Shown: positions 11,719-21,202, counted from the first letter of the stretch. The stretch: DNA of 64,000 nucleotides from Microbulbifer bruguierae (GCF_029869925.1 NZ_CP118605.1:1924001-1988000); one strand, 5' to 3'. Notes: generated by a model from the letters alone, not told the origin. Numbers and translations are program-made.

Positions 11719-12462
11719 TTACGGATTTTCCGTTGCGCGAATTTCGCTGCACAGGTTCTGGCGGCGACCAATATCCGGGTAATCCAACTGTAATTGCTGC
11801 CAGAATGCGTCGGCAATCTGGCGCTCACCACCACCCTCCACAACGACCCAACGTTCTAGATACGTCTGCGGCTCCTCGCGATACTCAGCGGCAAAGCCGC
11901 GCTGCTGGAGATCCGCAGTCATCGCCTTGGCCCGGTCCATTTCAGAAAAGATGCCGAAAGAGATTCCATTTTCCAGCGAGCCCTTGGGAATCACGTAACT
12001 GTCGACGCCCGCAGCCTGCAACTCACGCAATTTCCTGAACGCCTCCTGGGAGGAGTTCAACGGAGCCAGGTACACCCAGTAGCGCATCTGTCCCTGCATT
12101 TCGATTTCCCGCAAGGCAGCTTCGACATCCAGCGCCTGCAGACGCTGGGCGACATCCTCCCCCTGATATCCCTCAGCAAACGGACCGACCATCGTGCACA
12201 GACCACCGGCCGGGCGTTTATCCTCCGCGCCATCACCCGGCTTCTCCTCCACAACCGGGGCTTCCCCGCTCCTCCCACGGCTATTTTTGGCTTTCGCGGG
12301 GGCCAACTGTCCTGGCCCAGCTTCACCGACGAGAGTGATACCAGGCACCCTGTCGTCATCGATTGCCGGCGCAGAGACCACCGCGGGATTGCGCCCGGAA
12401 GTCAGAAACCATCCAAGCAGGGCGAGATTGGCCACCACCAGGAAAAGAAAGATCCAACGCAT
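11719..12462 (-). CDS. SPOR-domain membrane protein
   Basis: A 247-residue protein with one N-terminal membrane anchor (WIFLFLVVANLALLGWFL), a low-complexity periplasmic stretch (about residues 30-85), and a C-terminal SPOR-like domain (from about 90: GGLCTMVGPFAEGYQGEDVA to about 200). SPOR domains bind denuded peptidoglycan at division sites. A related gene lies next to coaX in pseudomonads, so the context is conserved. The frame also allows a TTG start nine bases upstream (12471) with a GAGG six bases ahead of it; the ATG was preferred. The exact role is not known. Confidence 0.8.
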   Translation of the reverse strand: MRWIFLFLVVANLALLGWFLTSGRNPAVVSAPAIDDDRVPGITLVGEAGPGQLAPAKAKNSRGRSGEAPVVEEKPGDGAEDKRPAGGLCTMVGPFAEGYQGEDVAQRLQALDVEAALREIEMQGQMRYWVYLAPLNSSQEAFRKLRELQAAGVDSYVIPKGSLENGISFGIFSEMDRAKAMTADLQQRGFAAEYREEPQTYLERWVVVEGGGERQIADAFWQQLQLDYPDIGRRQNLCSEIRATENP

Positions 12463-12517
12463 AAGGTTCAATACCTTCCTCTTTCAGCCGCATTTATTTC
12501 AGCCGCACAAAATATTT

Positions 12518-13297
12518 TCAGGGATTGGTGAATGCCAACCCCTCCATGACCAGATCTTCGACTAACTGGCTCGGACGGTCACACAGGGATGCCATCAGCG
12601 CGCCATCGCCGCCGGTCATCCACAACCTCGGTGTGGGCAACCCGGTGAGCACACATTGGTGTGCGAGATAGTCGTAAGCGCGCTCGATGGCACCGAGTAC
12701 CATCATCGGCAACCCCCGATTGACCGCATCCGCGGTGTTTTCACCGGGCGCCAGCGACATCCGCTCAGCGAATGCAGACTCGACCTTCACTGCATCGGTA
12801 TCGCTGTAGAGCGCGCGGCGCATCAACCCCAACCCCGGAACGATGTAACCGCCCAGATGCCGGCCGTCGCCGCCGAGCAGATCCAGAGTCACGGCACTGC
12901 CGCAGTCCACCACCAATGCCGGACCAGGATCGCGATGGTGGACGGCGACAACGGCCAGCCAGCGATCCACCCCGAGTCGATGTACCTCCTCGTAGGCGCA
13001 GTGTACGCCGGCACACTCGGCGGTTACCCGTGCAAACTCCACATCTGCACACAGTTGCTGACGCAAACAGGTGGAAATCTTCCGCTCCACCTCACTGCCC
13101 GCCACATTGGCCACCCGCACTCTCGGCTGCGGATGAAGAAACCAGGCCGCGGGCAAGACATCTCTTTCCCACCAGGGTCCACGGGCGAGGGCCCCGCGCT
13201 CGACGACAGAAAACCCTCCCGAGCGATCCTTTGAAGGCGCCAGCAAGCGCCATTTACAGCGGGTGTTGCCCTGGTCCAGTTCTAGAATTGCCGGCAT
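12518..13297 (-). CDS. coaX: Type III pantothenate kinase
   Basis: A 259-residue CoaX that phosphorylates pantothenate, the first step of coenzyme A synthesis. Family motifs are the N-terminal ELDQGNTRCKW (phosphate-binding), GVDRWLAVVA (substrate) and VVDCGSAVTLDLL, followed by GGYIVPGLGLM. The start at 13297 has GGAGCGGG upstream and avoids a long overlap with birA; longer starts (13321 or 13378) are possible. It is 13 bases downstream of birA, the usual birA-coaX order of pseudomonads. Confidence 0.95.
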   Translation of the reverse strand: MPAILELDQGNTRCKWRLLAPSKDRSGGFSVVERGALARGPWWERDVLPAAWFLHPQPRVRVANVAGSEVERKISTCLRQQLCADVEFARVTAECAGVHCAYEEVHRLGVDRWLAVVAVHHRDPGPALVVDCGSAVTLDLLGGDGRHLGGYIVPGLGLMRRALYSDTDAVKVESAFAERMSLAPGENTADAVNRGLPMMVLGAIERAYDYLAHQCVLTGLPTPRLWMTGGDGALMASLCDRPSQLVEDLVMEGLAFTNP

Positions 13298-13310
13298 ATC
13301 CCGCTCCACG

Positions 13311-14351
13311 TCACTGACCATCGCTGCCTGCCGGACGCAGAGATACCTCGCCGCCATGGAAACTGCGGCGCTCGCCATCGACGTCCAGCAGCAGTGCGCC
13401 GCTGCGATCTACACCGCGACCAATACCACACCAGCGCTGCTGTCCCGAGTGAACACACACCTCGGCGCCGGCAAACTGGTCCAGCGCCAACCAGGACTCC
13501 CGCCAGTCGGCAAATCCGCCCCCGGGGTAGGCCGCCAACAGCGGCAGCAACTCGTCCAGCATCGCCGCCACCAGCGCATTGCGGGAAATACCCGGGCGCA
13601 CGGCGGCAAGATCAATCCACGGTTGATCAATGGCGTCCGCAGCGGCCGCCGGCAGGCGCATATTCAGGCCGATACCAATGACCACAGCGCAGCGGTCTGT
13701 CAAGTCACCACTCAATTCCAGCAGCACACCTGCCAGCTTGCGCCCGCGACACCAGACATCATTGGGCCACTTCAGGCGCACATCGGGGACTTCGAAGCGC
13801 GCCAACGCACGCGCTACAGCCACCCCCACCGCGAGGCTGAGCCCCTCGAGCAGCTGGACACCGCCACTGAAGCGCCAGCCGATGGAAATACTGATACCAG
13901 AAGCGAAAGGGCTCGCCCAGCTGCGGCCGCGACGACCGCGCCCGGCAGTCTGCTGTTCCGCCAGGACCACCAGACCATGCCCACCACCGTCCTCGAGGTT
14001 GGAAAGAACGCGGGCATTGGTGGAATCCAGCTGATCGAATATCTGCAGGTCCGCCATCAGACCCGATGCCTCGCCGCCCAATTGCCGGGTAATTTCGCCG
14101 GATTCCAAAAGATCGAGTCCACCCCTGAGCCGATAGCCGCGTCCTTTTACGGATTCAACTTCCAACCCCAGGGGTTCCAGCTTGTGCAATTGTTTCCATA
14201 CCGCTGCGCGACTGACCCCGAGCAGCTCGCCGAGCGTCTCCCCTGAATGCACTTCGCCATCAGCCAGCAGCAGCAACAGCGGCCGTAACGCTTCCACAGC
14301 GACAGCAGCTGCCGCTGCGGGGACTTGTTCGTAGGATTTGCGCGTGGCCAA
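13311..14351 (-). CDS. birA: Bifunctional biotin ligase / biotin operon repressor
   Basis: BirA of about 346 residues. An N-terminal winged helix (HSGETLGELLGVSRAAVWKQ) for DNA binding precedes the ligase domain with the biotinyl-AMP loop QQTAGRGRRGRSWASP and the catalytic KWPNDVWCRGRKLAGVLLE. It biotinylates the BCCP subunit of acetyl-CoA carboxylase and may repress bio genes. The start is TTG with GGAG ten bases upstream; a GTG at 14300 would give a start closer to the family. It sits 36 bases from alr and 13 from coaX. Confidence 0.95.
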   Translation of the reverse strand: MATRKSYEQVPAAAAAVAVEALRPLLLLLADGEVHSGETLGELLGVSRAAVWKQLHKLEPLGLEVESVKGRGYRLRGGLDLLESGEITRQLGGEASGLMADLQIFDQLDSTNARVLSNLEDGGGHGLVVLAEQQTAGRGRRGRSWASPFASGISISIGWRFSGGVQLLEGLSLAVGVAVARALARFEVPDVRLKWPNDVWCRGRKLAGVLLELSGDLTDRCAVVIGIGLNMRLPAAAADAIDQPWIDLAAVRPGISRNALVAAMLDELLPLLAAYPGGGFADWRESWLALDQFAGAEVCVHSGQQRWCGIGRGVDRSGALLLDVDGERRSFHGGEVSLRPAGSDGQ

Positions 14352-14387
14352 GTTAAGCGAACTCCGAGTAAACGATTCTGCAAGAGG

Positions 14388-15518
14388 TCAAAGGTAGCGC
14401 CGGCTGTAACGGCGCCCGAGTGAAGTGAGAATTTCATAGCCGATGGTGCCGGCGGCGGCACCCATATCGTCCACCGTCACCGAATCACCCAGCAACTCGA
14501 TCACCTCCAGGCGCGCGCGCTGGGCCTCGCTGAGCGCGGAAATATCAAACACCGTCGTATCCATGGAGACACGCCCCATCATCGGCACCACAACCCGCTC
14601 ATCGCCGGCCAGTGCCACACCGCAACCGCGGCCGCTCTGGGCGCGCAGTATACCGTCCGCATAGCCCCCTCTCACCACCGCCAGCCAGCTACCCGCCGCG
14701 GCGAATTGCGTCGCGCCGTAACCGACTGCGCTGTCATGGGAAACCCGGCGCAATTGCAGTACCGGCAGCCGCAGGCTCACCACAGGCCGCATCGGGTTGG
14801 GCTCGCTGGGGGTCGGGTTCACTCCGTAGAGTGCGCACCCTGGACGTACCAGGTCAAAATGATAGGCTTCACCAAGACAGATAGCGGATGAATTGGCAAA
14901 ACTAGCCGGTAACTGCGGACATATCCGGCGCAACTGGGCCAGTGCACCAGTAAATGTGGCGAGCTGGGCATCATTCTGTGCATGTCCATTTTCATCGGCA
15001 CAGGCCAGGTGACTGAGCACCAGTTGCAGGTTCGCTCGCTGTAGCAACGCTGGTTGCGCCAGCAATTCCGCGAGCTCCTCTGTCCCCATCCCCAGGCGCG
15101 TCATTCCCGAGTCCAGCTTGAGTGCCGAGGGGGCAGCCAGACCGCCGCCGTCGAGTTCCCCGGTGGCTTCAATCCACCGCTGCACCTGCGCGGGAGTCAC
15201 CAGAACGGGAATCAAGCCCGCTTCGGCACAGGCGCGCTCACAGCCCCTGCGCACCCCGGTAAGCAGGAAAATACGCACGTCTTCCGGCAAGAGGGCGCGC
15301 AGCTGCTCACCCTCTTGCCGGGTCGCGGCAAAAAAAGTCCGGCAACCGACCCGGTACAGAACCGGCGCCACCTTGGCAGCACCGAGGCCATAGGCATCGG
15401 CCTTCACCACTGCGCCGCACTCGCTGCCATTTTTCAGGCGCGCGCGCATACGCGTGTAATTCTCAGCAATGGCACCCAGATCAATGGTGAGCAGCCCTTC
15501 GCCCTCGTAATCCGACAT
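14388..15518 (-). CDS. alr: Alanine racemase
   Basis: A 376-residue PLP enzyme that interconverts L- and D-alanine for peptidoglycan. The PLP lysine lies in AVVKADAYGLG near residue 40; the second catalytic tyrosine and partners are in the C-terminal half (AVGYGATQF, MGRVSMDTTVFDIS, and the terminal GYEILTSLGRRYSRRYL). ATG at 15518 was chosen; a TTG six bases upstream is also possible. It lies 30 bases downstream of the ABC permease in the same direction and could be part of that transcript. Confidence 0.96.
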   Translation of the reverse strand: MSDYEGEGLLTIDLGAIAENYTRMRARLKNGSECGAVVKADAYGLGAAKVAPVLYRVGCRTFFAATRQEGEQLRALLPEDVRIFLLTGVRRGCERACAEAGLIPVLVTPAQVQRWIEATGELDGGGLAAPSALKLDSGMTRLGMGTEELAELLAQPALLQRANLQLVLSHLACADENGHAQNDAQLATFTGALAQLRRICPQLPASFANSSAICLGEAYHFDLVRPGCALYGVNPTPSEPNPMRPVVSLRLPVLQLRRVSHDSAVGYGATQFAAAGSWLAVVRGGYADGILRAQSGRGCGVALAGDERVVVPMMGRVSMDTTVFDISALSEAQRARLEVIELLGDSVTVDDMGAAAGTIGYEILTSLGRRYSRRYL

Positions 15519-15548
15519 TGTCAAAATCTACTCGCTTATTCCTGCCGC

Positions 15549-16751
15549 TTATCCGGCGGACAACAAACTTTCCCGGCGCAGCGCGCGCGCACCGGTTACT
15601 ACCGCCGCAACCACCAGCACCAGGGTGATGGCAGACCCGGCCAGTGCCCACAGAGGTGACACCGAATCACCGATCAACAGTGCCTTGAGCCACTGCTGAT
15701 GACCGACCAGGGGCAACAATTGCCAGCTTCCTGTGAGACTGACCTGCGCCATGTCCAGTGCCATTAACAGAAGCAGCGGCGCTATCTGGAAAATACTCAG
15801 TTGGGTTTGCGCATCCTTGAATGACCTGGAGCGCAGTGCCAGCAATATCTGCAGCACCGCCACCAGCAATGCCAGTGGCAACAACAGCAATCCCATACTC
15901 AACACACCGACCGGAGTAGTGTCCTGCTTGATGCCGAGCTCTGCCAGCGGCATGGTGGGCATCAACAGTACCAGTGCGCCGATCGCCAGCACGGATCCGA
16001 TCCAGCCGAGGCTCGCCACCGCAAACATTTTGGCGGTAATAATCTGCCATGGCGGCAGTGGCTGCAGCAGCAGGGTTTCCATGCTCAGGCGCTCGCGCTC
16101 GCCCGCGGAAGTATCCACGGATGTAGCCAGGCTGGCCACGAATAGCGTCAACACCAGCAGCCCTGGCACCATCGCCAGTAACAAGGCGCCGCGGCTCGAA
16201 GGAGTGCTCACATCTCGCACTTCCAGCTGCCAGGGTGCCAGCAACCCCGCTCCCACGCCCCGTGCGACCAGGCGCTGTGTCACCACCATCTGCTGCAGCG
16301 CGGCAAGCCGTTCCTGCACCTGGCGCTGAGCGCGACCGGCCTCTCTGCTCGAACTATCCAGATACAGGTACAGCTGCGGTGCACGGAATTCCTGATAGCG
16401 CTCGACAAAGCCCTCGCTGACGGACAGCACCAGGTGATAGCCCTGCGCCAGCAACTCGCGGGGCTCCCCCGCTTCCAGGCGCTCTACTTCCAGGCCCGGC
16501 CCACGCAGTCGTTCCAGCAGCAGCGGCGCGCGCTCCCCGCCGAGAATCGCAACCCTGGAGGTTTCTTCGATCTGCTTCTTGATCATGAAGGTTGCACCGC
16601 CGGCCATCATCACTGGAAACAGCAGCGCAAAGCTCACCGCCATAATCAGCGCGCGACGGTCGCGCCAGGCTTCCAGGAATTCTTTGCGCAACAGCGGCAC
16701 AATCAGTCCCAGCTCGGCGATCCACCGGCCTTTTTCCCTGACACGACTCAT
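15549..16751 (-). CDS. ABC-2 type (NatB-like) transporter permease
   Basis: A 400-residue membrane protein with one N-terminal membrane segment (about residues 35-56), a large extracytoplasmic domain (about 60-185), and five or six more helices towards the C-terminus. This is the layout of NatB/YhaP-type ABC-2 permeases. It starts ATGA, overlapping the stop of its ATPase by four bases. NatAB of Bacillus exports sodium, but substrates of this family vary, so the substrate is unassigned. Confidence 0.85.
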   Translation of the reverse strand: MSRVREKGRWIAELGLIVPLLRKEFLEAWRDRRALIMAVSFALLFPVMMAGGATFMIKKQIEETSRVAILGGERAPLLLERLRGPGLEVERLEAGEPRELLAQGYHLVLSVSEGFVERYQEFRAPQLYLYLDSSSREAGRAQRQVQERLAALQQMVVTQRLVARGVGAGLLAPWQLEVRDVSTPSSRGALLLAMVPGLLVLTLFVASLATSVDTSAGERERLSMETLLLQPLPPWQIITAKMFAVASLGWIGSVLAIGALVLLMPTMPLAELGIKQDTTPVGVLSMGLLLLPLALLVAVLQILLALRSRSFKDAQTQLSIFQIAPLLLLMALDMAQVSLTGSWQLLPLVGHQQWLKALLIGDSVSPLWALAGSAITLVLVVAAVVTGARALRRESLLSAG

Positions 16752-17497
16752 GCTGGCACCCCCTGTGGCTGCACGGGACTCTGGCCATACGCCAGCGCAA
16801 CAAAACTGTCTTCGAGAGTGTCACACCCGCTCTGCTGCGCCAGCTCCGCGGGAGTACCACGTCCGACAATGCGACCGGCAGACATCACCAGAATGGCGTC
16901 TGACAGTTCCGCCACCTCCGGCATGACATGACTGGAAAACACGATAGCGGTTCCGGCGGCTCGCAGACGCAGCAGGGTTTTGCGCAACAGGCGCACGGCC
17001 AGCACATCCAGCCCCCGGGTGGGCTCATCCAGAATCAGGTGTTGGGGACGATGCACCAGAGCCCGGGCGAGGGATACCTTCATCCGTTCGCCCTGGGAAA
17101 AACCTGCCACACGGCGCTGCCACAGGGACTCCAGTTCCAGCTCGGCACACACGGCCTCCAGCGCCGTGTTCAGTTCCGCCCCTACAAGCCCCTGCATCTG
17201 CGCAAAGATTTTCAAATATTCAGCCACGGTCAGGCGTTCATACAGCCCCTCGCGGTCTCCCACCACGCCCAGTTGTCGCCGCGCACCCCGAGGATCCCGG
17301 GCCGGGTCGACACCGCCCACCAACACGCGCCCGGATTCCGCCCGCAGCAGCCCGCAGACGATGCGCAGACAACTGGTTTTACCCGCGCCGTTGGCACCGA
17401 GCAGTGCGGTGATGCGACCGTCCGGAACGTCAAAACTCAGATCCTGCAATACCGGCTTGCCGGCAAAGGATTTACGAATATTTTCCACACGAATCAC
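16748..17497 (-). CDS. ABC transporter ATP-binding protein (NatA-like)
   Basis: A 249-residue ATPase with Walker A GANGAGKTS (about 33-41), signature FSQGERMKVSLARAL, Walker B HLILDEPTRGLD and the switch histidine in VFSSHVMPE. It powers the permease encoded immediately downstream. The start is GTG, overlapping the TGA of the upstream hydrolase (GTGA), so hydrolase, ATPase and permease are translationally coupled. Confidence 0.9.
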   Translation of the reverse strand: MIRVENIRKSFAGKPVLQDLSFDVPDGRITALLGANGAGKTSCLRIVCGLLRAESGRVLVGGVDPARDPRGARRQLGVVGDREGLYERLTVAEYLKIFAQMQGLVGAELNTALEAVCAELELESLWQRRVAGFSQGERMKVSLARALVHRPQHLILDEPTRGLDVLAVRLLRKTLLRLRAAGTAIVFSSHVMPEVAELSDAILVMSAGRIVGRGTPAELAQQSGCDTLEDSFVALAYGQSPVQPQGVPA

Positions 17498-19020
17498 TGG
17501 GCAGCATCTCCTTTGTCGGCCAGCTGTTTCCCGGCGCTGTCTTTATCAGCCACTTGATGCTCCCCATCAGGATGATCACCGCCTTGCGCCATCAATGTCG
17601 GCACCGCCAGCGCCGGCCCGTAGGCCGCCGCCATAAACGGCGGCCGGCGTATCTCCGCCACGCAACCGGCGTCGAGCGGCTGCTCCGGTGTATCGAGGAA
17701 ATCCCTGATCAGGTCCGGAATACAGCCGCGGGGCGTATTGATATGTCCACCGCCGTTTACGATCAGATGCTGGCGATTTTGCAGGTAGCCCAACGCCTGT
17801 TCCGCATACTGTGGCGGGGTTATGGGATCGGCACTGCCACTGATCAACAGCACCGGATGCGCGCGGGGTTCGCTGCGAGCGTATGGCCGCGGCGGCACCG
17901 ACCAGGACGCGCACCCCTGTACAAACACGCGGATAAAGCCGTCGCCGAGAAAGGTATTCGCACCATCGGCCGCAATCTCCTGCGGGGTAATCCGGTTCAA
18001 CTCTTCGGCACAGGCAACAGAAAAGGTCAGGCCCATCGCCATGCTGCCTTCCATCTGCGCAAACAGCCCGACAATCCCCGCCAGCGGCGAAAGGTTGCCG
18101 CTGCTGGCCTGGTGAATGGCAAAGGGCAGCTGTGCCGCCGCCGCGGGGTCATACAGGGCCGCGCGTACGGCATTGGCCAGCATCCAGGCCTCAACCGGCT
18201 GCTCTACTCGCCGGCCGGTGAACGGATCGGGAAAATTGCTCGCCTGAATATCACTCCAGCTGGCCAGCAACCGGTCCATATCACCGCGCCAGTCCCCAAA
18301 ACCGGCGCAAACGGCATCCGCTGCACAGTCGCGCTGCAATTGCTGCAATGCGGCCTCGGCTTTCTGCGCGGAGAGAAACACCTTGCTCTCGATCGGCGCC
18401 ACCCCGTCCAGCACCAGACTCTGCAGGGATTCCGGGTGCCACTGCTGATACAGCAGCGCGGTGCGGGTTCCCCAGGAACCGCCCCACAGGGAAATTTTTT
18501 CGTGCCCCAGAGCCACCCTCACCTGCTCCAGATCATTGACCGCCTGGCGGCTGTTGAGGGTCTGGGGACGTTCAGGATTCTGCGCGTAGCAGTTCGCCAG
18601 CAATTGTGAAAACTCTGACGGGTCAGAGGGAGGCTCGGCTTTGATGCCGCAGTCGAACACATCGGAGCGACCGGCCCCTCGGCGGTCCACCAAAACGATA
18701 TCCCGCTCGCGATTGATTTTCTGCAACGGGTGCAGCAATCGCGCGAGATCGCTGGCTGCCTGCCCCGGACCACCGGCCAGCAGGTACAGCGGCTCTTTCT
18801 CGCTTCCGGCAAGCGCCGGCGCCACCAGTACCGAAAGCGCGATTTTTTCGTGCTCCGGCCCATCGGCGACGTCGACCTGATGACAGTTCAGGGCGTTAGG
18901 CCAGCCATCGATAAAACAGGGTTCAGCAAGCGGCAGCTGCCGCGCCGGTTCAGCCTGCACAAGTTGCGCCCCACTCCCCAATACCGCAAGCAGAGCGAGT
19001 AAATGTATCCTTACGTTCAC
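17494..19020 (-). CDS. Secreted alpha/beta hydrolase (TAP/proline iminopeptidase-like)
   Basis: A 508-residue protein with a signal peptide (residues 1-23, cleavage after VQA) and an alpha/beta-hydrolase fold. Visible elements are the oxyanion region LAGGPGQAA, the nucleophile elbow GGSWG (Ser about 194), a C-terminal acid in ISGSADPITPP and a histidine in NGGGHINTP. This order matches secreted tripeptidyl/prolyl aminopeptidases (TAP family). The start is GTG with GGAG six bases upstream. It overlaps the ABC ATPase by four bases; the tail of about 70 residues is Gln/Asp/Lys-rich. The natural substrate is unknown. Confidence 0.85.
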   Translation of the reverse strand: MNVRIHLLALLAVLGSGAQLVQAEPARQLPLAEPCFIDGWPNALNCHQVDVADGPEHEKIALSVLVAPALAGSEKEPLYLLAGGPGQAASDLARLLHPLQKINRERDIVLVDRRGAGRSDVFDCGIKAEPPSDPSEFSQLLANCYAQNPERPQTLNSRQAVNDLEQVRVALGHEKISLWGGSWGTRTALLYQQWHPESLQSLVLDGVAPIESKVFLSAQKAEAALQQLQRDCAADAVCAGFGDWRGDMDRLLASWSDIQASNFPDPFTGRRVEQPVEAWMLANAVRAALYDPAAAAQLPFAIHQASSGNLSPLAGIVGLFAQMEGSMAMGLTFSVACAEELNRITPQEIAADGANTFLGDGFIRVFVQGCASWSVPPRPYARSEPRAHPVLLISGSADPITPPQYAEQALGYLQNRQHLIVNGGGHINTPRGCIPDLIRDFLDTPEQPLDAGCVAEIRRPPFMAAAYGPALAVPTLMAQGGDHPDGEHQVADKDSAGKQLADKGDAAQ

Positions 19021-19174
19021 ACTTTCTCCCGAAGATTCGCCATAAGCTTACGCAGTCTACCGAAGTTTCCCCGCCACCGCTGCCGACGAATTCCACATAG
19101 CCATAGCGCCCCATCACGCACAGTGATAAGGTTTGCGGTCCGTTGGTTCCGCACAATTTCCAGACTTCCGATCA

Positions 19175-20131
19175 ATGATCTTTTCAGATAGAGAAAAACA
19201 ACTAATACGGGCGGCTTTTGCCTGGGGGCAAATCACCCAGAAAGAAGGCTACACCCTGTCTGACCTGGAAATCGAAAAATCGGTTCTCTTCCGCCGCCTG
19301 CTGGCCGGCCGGCCGCCCCTGGCATTTCCACCCCCCTTGCGTCACGGCTTCCCCTGGTACGAAGCCATCGAAGGTCGCAGCGAACATGTGGTCAACGCCT
19401 CCGAAGCATCCCCCGAGCACAGCATCATTGCCCCCGGCAGCAAGCCGGGGGATACCTGTATCCTGATTGACGGAGCCTTCTGGCGTGTTGCCGAGACAAT
19501 CCGCGAGCGCGAGGAATATCTGGTGGAATGGGGCGAGTATCCGCTGCAGTGGCGACTGGAGAAGCACTGGGAAGTGAATTACGAGATGACCCAGCAGCTG
19601 CACAATTTCCGCAAACATAACCCGGATGCCAACGTAAACCTGGCGAGCCGCAGCGGCCAGCGTGAGTACAGCGAGTTTCGCGTGGATGACGACCAGACGG
19701 TGTGGTTGTCCGAGTGGCACCTGACCCGCATCGGTCTGTCGGGCTGGGTGTGGGTAGGCCACACCGTAGAGGCCGAGCCCTCGACACACGAACTGACCCC
19801 TCTGTGTCAGGACCAGCAGGGCCCGCTGGTATTGGGGGTTTCCGGCACAGAGCGCGGCCCCGGCTGGCTGCGCATCGAGCAGGTGGGCAGCGATGCCCGC
19901 TTTATCAAGCTGGGAGATGAGCTGGAGTACAAGGCTCTGATTGCGTCAGCGGTCACTGAATTCGAGCGCCTGATACACAGTATCGCCGGCAGCGAACTCG
20001 AAGTGATGGACCGCCAGGACCACGAACTACTGCGCTGCTACCGCGTGCCCATGCACCTTGCCCCTCTCGAGCAGATCGATCTTGGGGAAGTGAATTACGA
20101 TCTGGTGCCTGAGAACGCTTACGCTGTGTAA
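19175..20131 (+). CDS. Hypothetical protein
   Basis: A 318-residue soluble protein that I do not recognise. There is no signal peptide or membrane segment. It is rich in acidic and aromatic residues, with a Trp/Tyr-rich middle (REEYLVEWGEYPLQWRLEK) and a second aromatic block (WHLTRIGLSGWVWVGHTVEA). The ATG at 19175 was chosen because upstream codons (to 19133) lie over the divergent promoter region. It is divergent from the hydrolase operon and convergent with the aldo/keto reductase. Codon usage matches its neighbours, so it is likely real. Confidence 0.7.
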   Translation: MIFSDREKQLIRAAFAWGQITQKEGYTLSDLEIEKSVLFRRLLAGRPPLAFPPPLRHGFPWYEAIEGRSEHVVNASEASPEHSIIAPGSKPGDTCILIDGAFWRVAETIREREEYLVEWGEYPLQWRLEKHWEVNYEMTQQLHNFRKHNPDANVNLASRSGQREYSEFRVDDDQTVWLSEWHLTRIGLSGWVWVGHTVEAEPSTHELTPLCQDQQGPLVLGVSGTERGPGWLRIEQVGSDARFIKLGDELEYKALIASAVTEFERLIHSIAGSELEVMDRQDHELLRCYRVPMHLAPLEQIDLGEVNYDLVPENAYAV

Positions 20132-20181
20132 CACCTGGGGGATGCGTTTATAGCTATGTATATAGCTTTGTCGCACTTTCA

Positions 20182-20205
20182 GCGGCAGTGCTTCGGCACC
20201 ACCGC
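20182..20205. terminator. TTCG-loop hairpin between convergent genes
   Basis: GCGG-CA-GTGC, TTCG loop, GCAC-CA-CCGC: two short stems with a 2x2 internal loop and a very stable tetraloop. It lies between the ends of the hypothetical gene and the aldo/keto reductase. No T-tract follows on either strand, so terminator function is an inference. Confidence 0.4.
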
Positions 20206-20251
20206 ACCGCCTTACGCCCCCCTTAAAAGAAATTACCACCAGAACCGGAAC

Positions 20252-21166
20252 TCAATCCACATCCCTGCCGCGCCCCGCACGCAACAATTCAAACCAGTCT
20301 TCCCGATCCAGTTCCAATTCCACAGCCTCAAGACAAGCAACCAGACGTTCCGGATTACCACTTCCCAATACCGGTACCATCTGCGCCGGGTGTTTCAGTA
20401 ACCACGCCAACGCCAACTGCATAGCACCCATTTCAGGTCTCAAACCCCGTGCCTCGCAAAGCTGCCGCAAACAATTCCGCACCCGCGACGAGTCCATATC
20501 CTCGCCGGCAAACAACCGGCCACCGGCAAATGGCGACCACGCCATGGGAATAATTCGGTGCTGCTGGCAGTGATCCAGCTGACCGTCAAACATCGGCTGC
20601 GAGTGCAACAGGGAAACTTCTATCTGATTCGCCACCAACGGCAACGACAGTCGCGACTGCAACAGATCCACCTGTTGCGGCAGGAAATTGGAAACCCCCA
20701 AGTGTTTTACCTTGCCCTCAGCCACCAGTTGCTCCAGTACTGCCGCCAGTGTGCCCGCATCCATCAATGGATCCGGCCGGTGCAGCAACAGCAGATCCAT
20801 CTGCTCCACCCCCATATCCCGCAAACTGGTTTCCACCGCCTTGCGCACGTGCTCCGCGCTGGTGTCGTAGTGATTGATGCGCGCACCAGACACCGCACCG
20901 GCGAGGCGAATACTGCACTTGCTCACGATTTCCATACGCGCCCGCAGTTCCGGTTTCAGCTTCAACGCCTCGCCAAAGAACTGCTCACAGCGGTAATCCC
21001 CGTAAATATCCGCAAGGTCAAATGTAGTGACGCCGAGATCCAGCATCTGCTCGAACAGAGCAATGCGCTCGCGGGGAGAGTAATTCCAGTCAGTCAGGCG
21101 CCAGAGACCAAAGGCGATGCGGGAAAATGAAAACTCGCGAACAAGTGTGGAGGAAACGCGTTGCAT
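20252..21166 (-). CDS. Aldo/keto reductase (YdhF-like)
   Basis: A 304-residue NADPH-dependent oxidoreductase of the AKR superfamily, close to E. coli YdhF in layout. The tetrad is visible: Asp and Tyr in FDLADIYGDY, Lys in IVSKC, His in LLLHRPDPLMDAG. The ATG at 21166 fits the family length, but it stands directly after the T-tract of the phytase terminator and has no Shine-Dalgarno. A longer frame to 21226 would translate through that terminator. Substrate unknown. Confidence 0.88.
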   Translation of the reverse strand: MQRVSSTLVREFSFSRIAFGLWRLTDWNYSPRERIALFEQMLDLGVTTFDLADIYGDYRCEQFFGEALKLKPELRARMEIVSKCSIRLAGAVSGARINHYDTSAEHVRKAVETSLRDMGVEQMDLLLLHRPDPLMDAGTLAAVLEQLVAEGKVKHLGVSNFLPQQVDLLQSRLSLPLVANQIEVSLLHSQPMFDGQLDHCQQHRIIPMAWSPFAGGRLFAGEDMDSSRVRNCLRQLCEARGLRPEMGAMQLALAWLLKHPAQMVPVLGSGNPERLVACLEAVELELDREDWFELLRAGRGRDVD

Positions 21167-21202
21167 AAAAAAATCCGCCGGATCAAAGGATACCGGCGGA
21201 TT
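21167..21202 (-). terminator. Intrinsic terminator of the phytase gene
   Basis: AATCCGCCGG and CCGGCGGATT form a perfect 10-bp stem around an 11-base loop, followed by seven T residues on the minus strand. It lies 60 bases after the phytase stop. The last T is adjacent to the start codon of the aldo/keto reductase. Confidence 0.85.
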
